In this document: positions 19,470-28,917 of the stretch, in pieces
Numbering within the stretch: the stretch's first letter is position 1
Layout: each line of letters opens with the position of its first letter
NCBI RefSeq assembly: GCF_035481615.1
Contig: NZ_JAYKOT010000001.1
Coordinates: forward strand, 1 to 64,000
Origin: Citroniella saccharovorans
GTDB taxonomy: Bacteria; Bacillota; Clostridia; Tissierellales; Peptoniphilaceae
Direction: 5' to 3'
Length of the DNA stretch: 64,000 nt
Made by a program: the position numbers and the translations under genes
The notes under the pieces: model-generated
The model's input: the letters and a program-made list of their open reading frames with translations, nothing else
The model's database searches: none
What the model was told of the DNA's origin: nothing

Positions 19470-20933
19470 TTAAATATATTTTTCTAATCTTTTAATAATT
19501 TCTTCTTTTCCTAGTAATAGTAAAACTTTATCAAATTCGGGACCATGAACCATTCCTGTTAAAGCAGCTCTTGTAGGCATATAAAGATTTTTTCCCTTAA
19601 TTCCAGTTTTCTTTTGAATTTTTTTCATAACGCCCTTGCTAAATTCTTCATCTACTTCATCTATCTCTTTTAATTCTTCTATAAAAGCATTTGACAGAGA
19701 AGCGATATCACTATTTTCTATAAATTCTTTTGCATCTTCTTCTAAGTCGAAATCTCCATTAAATACAAAGCTAGTTTTTTCTGTTATATCCATTAGTCTA
19801 TCTAGAGATTCTTTGAATGTAGATGCTATTAGTAGAAGTTTTTCATCGCTAAAATCTTCATCAATTACTCCATCTTTTACTAGGTAGGGTTTTATAAGTT
19901 CCTTTAATTTTTCATCGTCTAAGGCTCTTATATAGTGCTGATTAACCCAATTAAGCTTGTCCCTGTCAAAAATTCCTCCATTTTTAGAAACTCTATCAAA
20001 TGAGAATTTTTCAATTAATTTATCCATTGACATAATTTCTTCGTTATCGTCTGGACTCCATCCTACTAGGGCTAAATAATTAACCAGTGCTTCAGGAAGA
20101 TAGCCTTGCTCTTTAAAATCCATTGCTGAAACATCGTCATGTCTTTTTGAAAGTTTCTTTCTTTGTTTGTTTAATACTGTTGGAAGGTGGACAAATTTTG
20201 GTCTTTCCCATCCAAACGCATCATATAGGAAAACATGTTTTGGAGTTGAAGAAATCCACTCATCTCCTCTAACTATATGAGTAATTCCCATTAAGTGATC
20301 ATCTACAACAACTGCAAAGTGATATGTTGGAAAGCCGTCTTGTTTTATAAGGACTTGGTCATCAAGGTCAGATGTATTTATAGTGATTTTTCCCTTTACT
20401 ACATCTTCAAATTCTATATCCTCATTTGTAGGAAGTTTTAATCTAACTACATATTCTTCCCCGGCAGCAATTCTCTTTTTAGCTTCTTCGATTGAAAGAG
20501 ACCTACAAAGTCCATCATATCTAGGTATTAGTCCATCTGCTTTTTGTCTATTTCTAACTTCATCAAGTCTTTCTTTACTACAAAAACAATAATAAGCTAG
20601 GCCTTTTTCTATTAAAATATCTATATATTTTTGGTAAATTCCTTCCTTTACCCTATCTGATTGGATATATGGACCATATTCTCCTTCTTCGTAAACTCCA
20701 TTTTCTCCAACCATAACTCCTTCGTTGTTTTTGACACTCGCCCAGTCTAAAGCGGCAATTAAATTTTCAATAGCCCCTTCTACATATCTTGTCCTATCTG
20801 TATCTTCGATTCTTAGTAAAAAATCTCCGCCCATTTTTTTTGCATATAGGTAATTATATAAAGCTGTCCTAAGTCCTCCTATGTGAAGGTATCCAGTTGG
20901 ACTTGGGGCAAATCTAACTCTAACTTTTTCCAT
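19470..20933 (-). CDS. gltX: Glutamyl-tRNA synthetase
   Basis: 487 residues, class I synthetase. The APSPTGYLHIGG motif (9-20, HIGH) and KLSKRHDD (about 254-261, KMSKS) are present, and FVHLPTVLNKQRKKLSKRH is typical. The C-terminal anticodon-binding helical region is complete. In Firmicutes lacking GlnRS this enzyme also charges tRNA-Gln with glutamate for later amidation; whether that applies here cannot be told. First of a three-gene run with cysS and rlmB. Confidence 0.97.
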   Translation of the reverse strand: MEKVRVRFAPSPTGYLHIGGLRTALYNYLYAKKMGGDFLLRIEDTDRTRYVEGAIENLIAALDWASVKNNEGVMVGENGVYEEGEYGPYIQSDRVKEGIYQKYIDILIEKGLAYYCFCSKERLDEVRNRQKADGLIPRYDGLCRSLSIEEAKKRIAAGEEYVVRLKLPTNEDIEFEDVVKGKITINTSDLDDQVLIKQDGFPTYHFAVVVDDHLMGITHIVRGDEWISSTPKHVFLYDAFGWERPKFVHLPTVLNKQRKKLSKRHDDVSAMDFKEQGYLPEALVNYLALVGWSPDDNEEIMSMDKLIEKFSFDRVSKNGGIFDRDKLNWVNQHYIRALDDEKLKELIKPYLVKDGVIDEDFSDEKLLLIASTFKESLDRLMDITEKTSFVFNGDFDLEEDAKEFIENSDIASLSNAFIEELKEIDEVDEEFSKGVMKKIQKKTGIKGKNLYMPTRAALTGMVHGPEFDKVLLLLGKEEIIKRLEKYI

Positions 20934-20961
20934 TTTTCTCTCCTTTATTTATAATCTATTA

Positions 20962-22566
20962 CTAAAGGGTATGTCCTGTGTCTTTACAGAATTCCCTTAA
21001 ATATTTTATTGATTCAACTGCTATTATGTTTGAAATATTTGGTCTAAATCTAGTAAATTCTCTTCTAGAAATTATATTAAACCATAAAAGATCATCATTG
21101 TCGTACTTATTTTTTAAAGCCCTAGATCTTCTATTGAAATCAAGTTTTCTATAAAGAGAAGGAAACTTCCTCCTAATACCTTGCATGATTACTGAATCGT
21201 CTTTTGGATGGGTATTTTTGAAATTCAATTTATCTAAAAGCTCTTTATTATATTTTTCATCATACATATTTTGTAAGGTATGTTTGTATCTAATATTTGG
21301 ATCAACCTTTGACCAAAAATCTAAAATTGTTCTTTCATTTTGGATATTTCTCCACATATAGCCAAATATTTCATAGCATCTTCTTGATGATGAAAGGTGC
21401 TTTGCAGCTCTTTCCTTCCAATAGGCATATTTAAATTTCCAAAGCTGCGTTTTATCTTTATAATCATTATCTTTTCTAACTTTTTGGAAAATATCATCAA
21501 TATATTTATCTTTTAACTGAATGTCTTTGGCTGTCCAGCTAATATTGGAACCAATTTCTCTCAAAATCTCATATTTAAGGTTATTTTCAGGAATATCTTC
21601 ATCTAGAAAATACTTAGATAAAAGATCTCCCCTCATAACTCCTGTAAAACAAACATTTATAAATATAGCATCTTTTGAAATGATTCCCTTTTCATTAAGG
21701 TCTTTTACTGCCAAGTATTCTCTGATATTTGGAACAGTTACAAACTGAGCAGCATAAGTTTTATATTTTTTATAATCAGGTCCAGTAAACCACCTATACC
21801 AAGTGTTTGGATCGTAGTTAGTAACATGCCAGCTAAATCCATAGTGTTTTGCAATTTCCCTAGATTTTTCTATCTCTATAGAATCCTTTTTGCCATAAGT
21901 ATAGCATAGGACATTTTTATAGCCCAAATCATAAATATTTCTAACAAGGACCCTCTCCCACCAGCCAGATCCAAGCGGAATAACTATCTGTCTTCCTTCA
22001 TATGGATCTAAAGTCTTTTTTATAGCAGCCCTGTAAGTTTTAGTCATTTCTTCAAATAGGGACTCAGTAGATTGGTTTGAACGCTCCGCTGAATCAAAAT
22101 CCATATATTCAATAATTGAAGTTGACCTATTTTTCTTGTCAAAATAAATAAGCTCTCCAGCTCCTAGAGTTTCTATGTCTTCATAGAGGGTTCTATTTCC
22201 AAAAGTTGAGCCTGAAATTCTAAGCTCTCTAACAGCGATTTCTGAAACTTTAGGATCTTTTATAATATTTAATAAAGACTCAGGTGTATCTGATATAACT
22301 AGCTCTCTATCTTTTTTACAGAAGAATAGGGGAAAACTTCTAGTATAGTCTGTAGCTCCTAGTATAAAATCATTTGTCTCTATACTTACAGCAAATTCTC
22401 CATTTAATTCTTTGAAAAAGCTAACAAAGTCATCCAAGTTATTTATTTTGCTTAACTCTTCTAAAAAATTTTCATTATTTGTAAAGCCATCATAGAAATA
22501 TCCTTTTACATAACGGCCATCATTTTCCTGCCATTTAAAAGCATCATTTTTTGAAAGTAGAATCAT
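20962..22566 (-). CDS. Asparagine-synthase-like protein with degenerate active sites
   Basis: 534 residues with a class II amidotransferase-like N half (about 1-160, including LNGEFAVSIETND) and an asparagine-synthase-type C half. The mature N-terminal cysteine needed for glutaminase activity is missing (starts MILLSKND). The pyrophosphate loop, normally SGGxDS, reads PLGSGWWERVLV (about 199-210), losing the aspartate and serine. The surrounding IVIPL...LGYKNVLCYTYG still aligns with the family. A similar branch occurs in surface-polysaccharide loci as amidating enzymes. This copy may be non-catalytic or use another chemistry. It stands between gltX and uvrA with its own ribosome site (AAGGAGGAAG). 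Confidence 0.7.
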   Translation of the reverse strand: MILLSKNDAFKWQENDGRYVKGYFYDGFTNNENFLEELSKINNLDDFVSFFKELNGEFAVSIETNDFILGATDYTRSFPLFFCKKDRELVISDTPESLLNIIKDPKVSEIAVRELRISGSTFGNRTLYEDIETLGAGELIYFDKKNRSTSIIEYMDFDSAERSNQSTESLFEEMTKTYRAAIKKTLDPYEGRQIVIPLGSGWWERVLVRNIYDLGYKNVLCYTYGKKDSIEIEKSREIAKHYGFSWHVTNYDPNTWYRWFTGPDYKKYKTYAAQFVTVPNIREYLAVKDLNEKGIISKDAIFINVCFTGVMRGDLLSKYFLDEDIPENNLKYEILREIGSNISWTAKDIQLKDKYIDDIFQKVRKDNDYKDKTQLWKFKYAYWKERAAKHLSSSRRCYEIFGYMWRNIQNERTILDFWSKVDPNIRYKHTLQNMYDEKYNKELLDKLNFKNTHPKDDSVIMQGIRRKFPSLYRKLDFNRRSRALKNKYDNDDLLWFNIISRREFTRFRPNISNIIAVESIKYLREFCKDTGHTL

Positions 22567-22596
22567 ATCTTCCTCCTTAATATATATTTTATCACA

Positions 22597-25446
22597 TTAG
22601 CTCTTAAATTTTGCCTTGAGCTTCTTATCTTTTTCAAGTTCTTTTTTTAAATATATACCTGTATAAGACTCTTCACATTTTAGTAAATCTTCAAATTCTC
22701 CTTGGAAGACCAATTCTCCTCCCTTATCTCCTCCTTCAGGCCCTAGGTCTACTACATAATCAGCACATTTAATAACATCTAAGTTATGCTCAATTACTAC
22801 GACTGTGTTTCCTCCTTCAACTAACCTATTTAAAATAGCAATAAGTTTTTTAATATCATGGGTGTGAAGGCCTGTTGTGGGTTCATCTAATATATAAATT
22901 GTTTTTCCAGTGGCTCTTTTTGAAAGTTCTAATGCAAGCTTTACTCTTTGGGCTTCTCCTCCAGAAAGTTCTGTAGAAGATTGGCCAAGTTTTAAATATC
23001 CTATCCCAACATCTACCATAAGGTCTAGTTTAGACTTAAGATTTGGTATATTTTCAAAAAAAACGCTAGCCTCTTCAATTGTCATATCAAGAACATCAGC
23101 TATAGTTTTCCCCTTATATTTTACTTGAAGCGTTTCCCTATTATATCTTTTTCCATGACAAACTTCACATGGAACATATACGTCTGGCAAAAAATGCATT
23201 TCAACTTTTATAGTTCCATCTCCATGACAATTTTCGCATCTTCCTCCAGAAACATTAAAAGAAAATCTGCCTTTTTTATATCCCCTCATTTTTGCATCTT
23301 TAGTCATGGCAAAAATTTCCCTAATTCTATCAAAAATTTTTGTGTAAGTAGCTGGGTTTGATCTTGGAGTTCTTCCGATTGGCGATTGGTCTATTTTAAC
23401 AACCTTGTCTAATTTTTCATATCCAACAATCTTATCAAAATCTCCAGACTTAGTTCTTGCCCTATTTAATTTTCTGGAAAGCTCTTTCTCCAAAATAGAA
23501 TTTATTAGAGAACTTTTTCCAGAACCTGAAACTCCTGTAACTAAAGTCAAACTACCTAGGGGAATTTTTACGTCTATATTTTTGAGATTGTGCTCCCTAG
23601 CTCCTTTTATCTCTAGAAAATCTGTAAAATTTTTTCTCTTTTCAGGAGGCTCAATTGTTAGCCTTCTTGAGAGATATTTTCCTGTAATTGAATTTTCATC
23701 TTTTAAAATCTCATCGTATGTTCCCTGAAAGACAATTTCTCCTCCATGGACTCCTGCTCCTGGTCCAATATCTACAATCATATCCGATGCAATCATAGTA
23801 TCTTCGTCATGCTCTACAACTATAAGCGTATTTCCAACATCAGTTAAATTTCTAAGTGATTTTATAAGAAGATGGTTATCTCTTTGATGCAAGCCAATAC
23901 TTGGCTCATCAAGTACATAGGACACTCCAACTAAGGCTGAGCCTATTTGGGTTGCAAGCCTAATTCTTTGGGACTCTCCTCCTGAAAGGGATCCAGCCGC
24001 CCTTGATAAAGTTAGATAACCTAAGCCAACATTATCCAAAAATTCAAGCCTTGCAATTATTTCCTTTAAAATAAGTCTTGCTATCTTTTCTTCTGTTTTT
24101 GAAAGTTTTAAATCCTTAAACCACTCTAAAGCCTTCGTTACACTCATATCTGTAACTTCAGATATATTAAGACCATTTATCTTCATAGATAGAATTTCTT
24201 TTTTTAGCCTTTTCCCATTGCAGGTCTTGCAAGTTTTTTCTACAAAATATTCTTCAACCTTATCTTTAACAGCATCGGAATTTGTCTGGTGATACCTTCT
24301 ATTTAAAGTGTTTATAACTCCTTCAAATGGGCCTTTATAAATCTTATGACCAGAAAAATGAGAATTAAATTTAAATCTAATATCCCTATTTGTTCCATAT
24401 AGGATTTCATCTATTGTTTTTTTAGGTAGGTCTTTAAATAAAGTTTCTTCAGTAAAACCAGCATCTTCTATAATAGTTTTAAATATTTCATAATAATAAG
24501 TCCCCTTTTGAGATGTGTGAAAAGGATCTATAGCTCCATCCTTTAAAGATAAATTATAATTTGGAATAACTAAATCCTCGTCTACCTCCAAATGAAAACC
24601 TAAGCCATTGCAGTCTTCACACATACCAAATGGAGAGTTGAAAGAAAAGCTTCTAGGTTCAACCTCCTCAATTGTAATATGGCCATTTGGACAAGTTAGC
24701 TTTTCTGAAAAAGTTTCAATATTTCCCTCTAAGTCCATTACTTTTACTAAGCCATTTCCAAGTTTAAGGGCTGTTTCAGTAGAGTCAGTTAACCTTGTTT
24801 CAATTCCATCTTTTACAATAATTCTATCAACTACAACATCTATATCGTGTTTTTTGTTTTTATCTAGGCTAATTTCTTCTTGAATTTCATATTCTTTTCC
24901 ATCAATATATAGCCTAGTAAAGCCCTCTCTTTTAACACTATCTAAAATTCTTTTATGCTCACCTTTTTTACCCCTAATTATTGGAGCTAAGAGAATAAGT
25001 TTTTCTCTTTCCTTGTGACCCATTATCTTATCTACAATTTCATCTACGGATTGAGATACAATTTTTTCTCCACAAACTGGGCAGTATGGAGTAGCTATTT
25101 TTGAAAATATAAGTCTAAAATAATCGTAAATTTCTGTGACAGTTCCCACAGTAGACCTTGGATTTTTAGATGTAGTTTTTTGATCAATAGCTATTGATGG
25201 AGAAAGTCCTTCAATATATTCAACATCTGGTTTATCCATTTGCCCTAAAAATTGTCTGGCGTATGATGAAAGAGATTCTACATACCTTCTTTGCCCCTCA
25301 GCATAAATTGTATTAAAAGCAAGCGAAGACTTACCTGAACCAGAAAGGCCCGTAAAAACAATCATCTTGTCCCTAGGTAATTCCAGATTTATATTTTTTA
25401 AATTATTCTCTCTTGCTCCCTTAATAACAATTTTATCTATACTCAT
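22597..25446 (-). CDS. uvrA: Excinuclease ABC subunit A
   Basis: 949 residues; DNA damage recognition in nucleotide excision repair. Two ABC ATPase halves: Walker A GLSGSGKSS near 33-41 and GVSGSGKSS near 640, signatures LSGGESQRIRLA and LSGGEAQRVKLA, each followed by a Walker B (VLDEPSIGLHQRD, ILDEPTTGLHTHD). Zinc modules are CPVCGEK near 120 and the CENCHGDG...CEVCHGKRY pair near 740. Length is standard. The start overlaps the uvrB stop by 14 bp, the normal uvrBA arrangement. Confidence 0.98.
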   Translation of the reverse strand: MSIDKIVIKGARENNLKNINLELPRDKMIVFTGLSGSGKSSLAFNTIYAEGQRRYVESLSSYARQFLGQMDKPDVEYIEGLSPSIAIDQKTTSKNPRSTVGTVTEIYDYFRLIFSKIATPYCPVCGEKIVSQSVDEIVDKIMGHKEREKLILLAPIIRGKKGEHKRILDSVKREGFTRLYIDGKEYEIQEEISLDKNKKHDIDVVVDRIIVKDGIETRLTDSTETALKLGNGLVKVMDLEGNIETFSEKLTCPNGHITIEEVEPRSFSFNSPFGMCEDCNGLGFHLEVDEDLVIPNYNLSLKDGAIDPFHTSQKGTYYYEIFKTIIEDAGFTEETLFKDLPKKTIDEILYGTNRDIRFKFNSHFSGHKIYKGPFEGVINTLNRRYHQTNSDAVKDKVEEYFVEKTCKTCNGKRLKKEILSMKINGLNISEVTDMSVTKALEWFKDLKLSKTEEKIARLILKEIIARLEFLDNVGLGYLTLSRAAGSLSGGESQRIRLATQIGSALVGVSYVLDEPSIGLHQRDNHLLIKSLRNLTDVGNTLIVVEHDEDTMIASDMIVDIGPGAGVHGGEIVFQGTYDEILKDENSITGKYLSRRLTIEPPEKRKNFTDFLEIKGAREHNLKNIDVKIPLGSLTLVTGVSGSGKSSLINSILEKELSRKLNRARTKSGDFDKIVGYEKLDKVVKIDQSPIGRTPRSNPATYTKIFDRIREIFAMTKDAKMRGYKKGRFSFNVSGGRCENCHGDGTIKVEMHFLPDVYVPCEVCHGKRYNRETLQVKYKGKTIADVLDMTIEEASVFFENIPNLKSKLDLMVDVGIGYLKLGQSSTELSGGEAQRVKLALELSKRATGKTIYILDEPTTGLHTHDIKKLIAILNRLVEGGNTVVVIEHNLDVIKCADYVVDLGPEGGDKGGELVFQGEFEDLLKCEESYTGIYLKKELEKDKKLKAKFKS

Positions 25447-27413
25447 TCTTTAACTTTCTAACCTCATCTCTAAGATTTGCAGCCCTCTCAAACTCAAGAT
25501 TTTCAGCTGCCTTATACATTTCATTTTCTAAGTTTATAATAATTGCTTCAATATCTTCTCTACTAATAGTCTTGTTTTTGCTGGAAGTTTTTATATCCTT
25601 TTTCGCTAACTTTCTTTGTAGCTTCAATAACCTCTCTTACTTTCTTAACTATAGTCTTTGGACTAATTCCATGTAATTTATTGTAAGAATCTTGGATAGA
25701 TCTTCTTCTCTCAGTTTCATCTATTGTCTTTTTCATAGATTTTGTAATAGTATCTGCATACATTACAACTCTTCCATTTGAATTTCTAGCAGCTCTTCCT
25801 ACAGTTTGAATAAGAGAAGTTTCGCTTCTTAAAAAGCCTTCCTTGTCCGCATCTAAAATTGCAATAAGAGAAACTTCTGGAAGATCAAGTCCTTCTCTAA
25901 GTAAATTAATGCCAACGAGAACATCGTATTTACCTAATCTTAAATCCCTAATAATTTCCATTCTTTCAATTGTATCTATATCAGAGTGCATATAAGTTGT
26001 CTTAATATCTAGACCTTTAAGATAGTCTGTTAAGTCCTCAGCCATTTTTTTGGTGAGTGTAGTTATAAGGACTCTCTCATTTTTTTGAATATTTTTATTG
26101 ATTCTAGAAATTAGATCATCAATTTGGTTTTTAGTTGGAACAATTTCTATTAAAGGATCAAGTAGACCTGTCGGTCTTAAAATTTGTTCTGTAACTACTC
26201 CCTTTACCTCTTCCAACTCATAAGGACCTGGAGTTGCAGAAACATATAGTATTTGATTAATCATCTTGTCAAATTCTTCAAATTTCATTGGCCTATTATC
26301 TAAGGCTGAAGGAAGTCTAAATCCATAGTTCACAAGATTTTCTTTTCTTGCCCTATCTCCATTATACATGGCTCTAATTTGAGGGATAGTAACATGAGAT
26401 TCATCTATAATAGTTAAATAGTCCTTTGGAAAATAATCAATCAGAGTGTAGGGCTTAGATCCAGGAGCCCTACCAGAAAGGTGTCTTGAATAATTTTCAA
26501 TTCCTGATGTAAAGCCCATCTCCTCAAGCATCTCAAGATCATATCTTGTCCTCTCTTCAATTCTTTGAGCCTCTAATAATTTTCCCTCCATCTTGAAATA
26601 TTTTATTCTCTCTTCAAGCTCTTCTTCTATCGTTTGGATGGCTCTTTTAATCTTATCTGGAGTGGTAGCATAGTGAGAAGCTGGAAAAATTCCAATATGA
26701 TTTCTATATCCAATAATCTCTCCAGTTATAGAATTTATTTCAGTTATTCTTTCAATTTCATCCCCAAAAAACTCAACTCTAACAGAGTTTTCAGACTCAT
26801 CTGGAGGAAAAATATCCAAAGAATCACCTCTAACCCTAAAAGTTCCTCTAGTGAAATTTATATCATTTCTCTCAAATTGAATATCTATAAGTTCCTTTAT
26901 TACATCGTCCCTGTCTTTTATCATACCTGGCCTTAAAGAAACCATTAAATTTTCGTAGTCAATTGGGTCTCCCAGTCCATATATGCAGGAAACAGAAGCC
27001 ACAATTATAACATCCTTTCTTTCAAAAAGAGCAGCCGTTGCAGAGTGACGAAGCTTATCTATTTCATCGTTTATAGATGAGTCTTTTGCTATATATGTGT
27101 CACTCATAGGAACATAGGCTTCAGGCTGATAATAATCATAGTAGGATACAAAATATTCTACAGCAGAATCTGGAAAAAATTCCTTAAACTCAGAAGCTAA
27201 TTGATAGGCAAGAGTTTTATTGTGAGCAATAACAAGGGTTGGCTTTTGAACTCTTTCTATAATATTTGCCATGGTAAAAGTTTTGCCAGAACCAGTAACT
27301 CCTTTTAAAACCTGTGACCTTTGTCCTAAAAGTATTTTATTTGAAATTTCTTCTATAGCCTCAGGCTGATCTCCTGTTGGCTTAAATTTAGATTTTAATA
27401 CAAATTTATTCAT
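25433..27413 (-). CDS. uvrB: Excinuclease ABC subunit B, apparent frameshift near the C terminus
   Basis: DNA helicase-like damage verifier. Walker A GVTGSGKT near 40, the beta-hairpin [12 protein letters not shown] near 95-106, DESH box and helicase motif VI ([14 protein letters not shown]) are all present. The frame breaks at five T at 25599-25603 (plus strand). With four, [20 protein letters not shown] leads into the C-terminal UVR domain ([20 protein letters not shown]), which contacts UvrA/UvrC, giving about 659 residues. As written only this domain is lost. ATG at 27411-27413 with AAAGGGAT is preferred over a TTG five codons upstream. Confidence 0.95.
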
Positions 27414-27493
27414 AAATCCCTTTCTCAAAATAGGTTTTTATCACACTTATTCATAATAATTATACCATATAAATGCCTTTTAAAAAACTTAAA

Positions 27494-27521
27494 AGCAAGG
27501 CCTCTTTCTAGTGACCTTGCT
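27494..27521 (-). terminator. Terminator of the carboxy-terminal protease gene
   Basis: On the minus strand AGCAAGG...CCTTGCT with an inner partial pairing and a T-rich tail, about 17 bp past the gene's stop codon. The uvrB start is about 80 bp further on. Confidence 0.75.
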
Positions 27522-27537
27522 ATTTTTAAAAGAAAAT

Positions 27538-28722
27538 TTATTTAGTTTTATTCTTTAAAACTTCAATTGCTTTTTGAAGCTGATTATCCTCATTTAAATT
27601 TTCAATTCCTATTCTTTCCACTCCATCATTTAATTTAACTTCAATGTCAGGATTAACTCCTTTTTTATGAATCTTATTCTTTTTTGGAGTAAAATATTCA
27701 GAAACTGTAAGTTTAAAACCCTCATTAGCAACTGGGAATAGTCTTTGAACGATTCCCTTTCCAAAAGTAGTTTCTCCTATTATCTCTCCTCTTTTGTAAT
27801 CCTTAATGGAGCCGGCTAAAATTTCAGATGCTGAGGCTGATGCACCATTTACAAGCACAACTAAAGGCATATCATTCATGTTTTTGTCGGAATTTTCAAC
27901 TTCTTCCTTGCCCTTTTTATCCACTGTGTAAACAATTGGCCCTTCTTTAAGTAAATAATCCGCAATATTAACAACAGTATCTAATCTTCCTCCTGGATTA
28001 TTCCTAAGATCTATGATAACTCCTTTTTTGTCTTTTGCTTCTTCCATAGCCTTTTTAAAATCTTCATCAGTTTCATCTTCAAAAGAAGAAATTAAGATAT
28101 AAGAATAATCATCAATATCTTTTTTAAGAACTGAATCTATTTTTATAATTTCTCTAGTAATTTTTTTCTCAAAATCTTCCCAAAGATCTCCTTCTCCCTT
28201 TCTGGAAAAAGTTACATTAACATCAGTTCCAGCTTCTCCCTTCATAAGTTTTACAGCTGCTTCCATTTCCTTCGCAGTAAACTCTTGTCCCTCTATTTTT
28301 ACGATTCTATCTCCACTTTTAATCCCCGCCTTATCTGCAGGCGTATCCTTTATAGGTGATACCACAGTTAAATATCCATCATCAGCTGCGGTTACAACAA
28401 TACCTATTCCTCCAAATTTACCATCGGTCTGTTCAATTAGAGATTTAAACTCTTCTTCAGTAAAATATTGAGAATAAGGATCGTCAAGTGCTTCAAAAAT
28501 CCCCTTATAAATTCCGCTTTCTAAATCCTCTTTATTGTAATCGAATAGGTAATTATCATCTATAACCCCTTCTAAAAACTTAACCTTGTCGATAATTTCC
28601 TTGTTTTTTAAATATTCTTGATATTCTTCTTTAGATAAACTAACTCTTCCAGTAATGCTGGAGCATGATGAGAGAGCTAAGACCAAAGTTAAAGAAATAA
28701 TAATCTTACAAAACTTTTTCAT
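27538..28722 (-). CDS. C-terminal processing protease, S41 family, lipoprotein
   Basis: 394 residues. Signal peptide with lipobox LALSSC (cysteine near 20). A PDZ domain (about 95-180, FGGIGIVVTAADDGYLTVVS...) is followed by the S41 catalytic domain: VLVNGASASASEILAGS near 285-301 (catalytic Ser) and GETTFGKGIVQ near 313-323 (catalytic Lys). The LRNNPGG motif is also typical. It cleaves proteins at the C terminus outside the membrane; the substrate is unknown. It is monocistronic with its own terminator. A CtpA/CtpB-like assignment is firm at family level. Confidence 0.93.
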   Translation of the reverse strand: MKKFCKIIISLTLVLALSSCSSITGRVSLSKEEYQEYLKNKEIIDKVKFLEGVIDDNYLFDYNKEDLESGIYKGIFEALDDPYSQYFTEEEFKSLIEQTDGKFGGIGIVVTAADDGYLTVVSPIKDTPADKAGIKSGDRIVKIEGQEFTAKEMEAAVKLMKGEAGTDVNVTFSRKGEGDLWEDFEKKITREIIKIDSVLKKDIDDYSYILISSFEDETDEDFKKAMEEAKDKKGVIIDLRNNPGGRLDTVVNIADYLLKEGPIVYTVDKKGKEEVENSDKNMNDMPLVVLVNGASASASEILAGSIKDYKRGEIIGETTFGKGIVQRLFPVANEGFKLTVSEYFTPKKNKIHKKGVNPDIEVKLNDGVERIGIENLNEDNQLQKAIEVLKNKTK

Positions 28723-28917
28723 ATTCCACCTCTTTTATATATTTTACCACAAAAGTCAAAAACTATTAAGTGAACTTAATTGCCTTGCAGAAAATATAAT
28801 GATAAACTAGAGATAAATAAATAAAAATGGAGATGGAGAACATGATCATAGATTTTTAATTATAAGCATTATTTTAAATTTATTTAAAACCATAATAACT
28901 ATAAAGGAGATTTAATC

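Noticed and set aside
28723..28917. A five-codon ORF (MIIDF) with a GGAG site upstream of the ABC exporter at 28918, as a second attenuator.
   Set aside because: No terminator or alternative hairpins follow it; too short to support.
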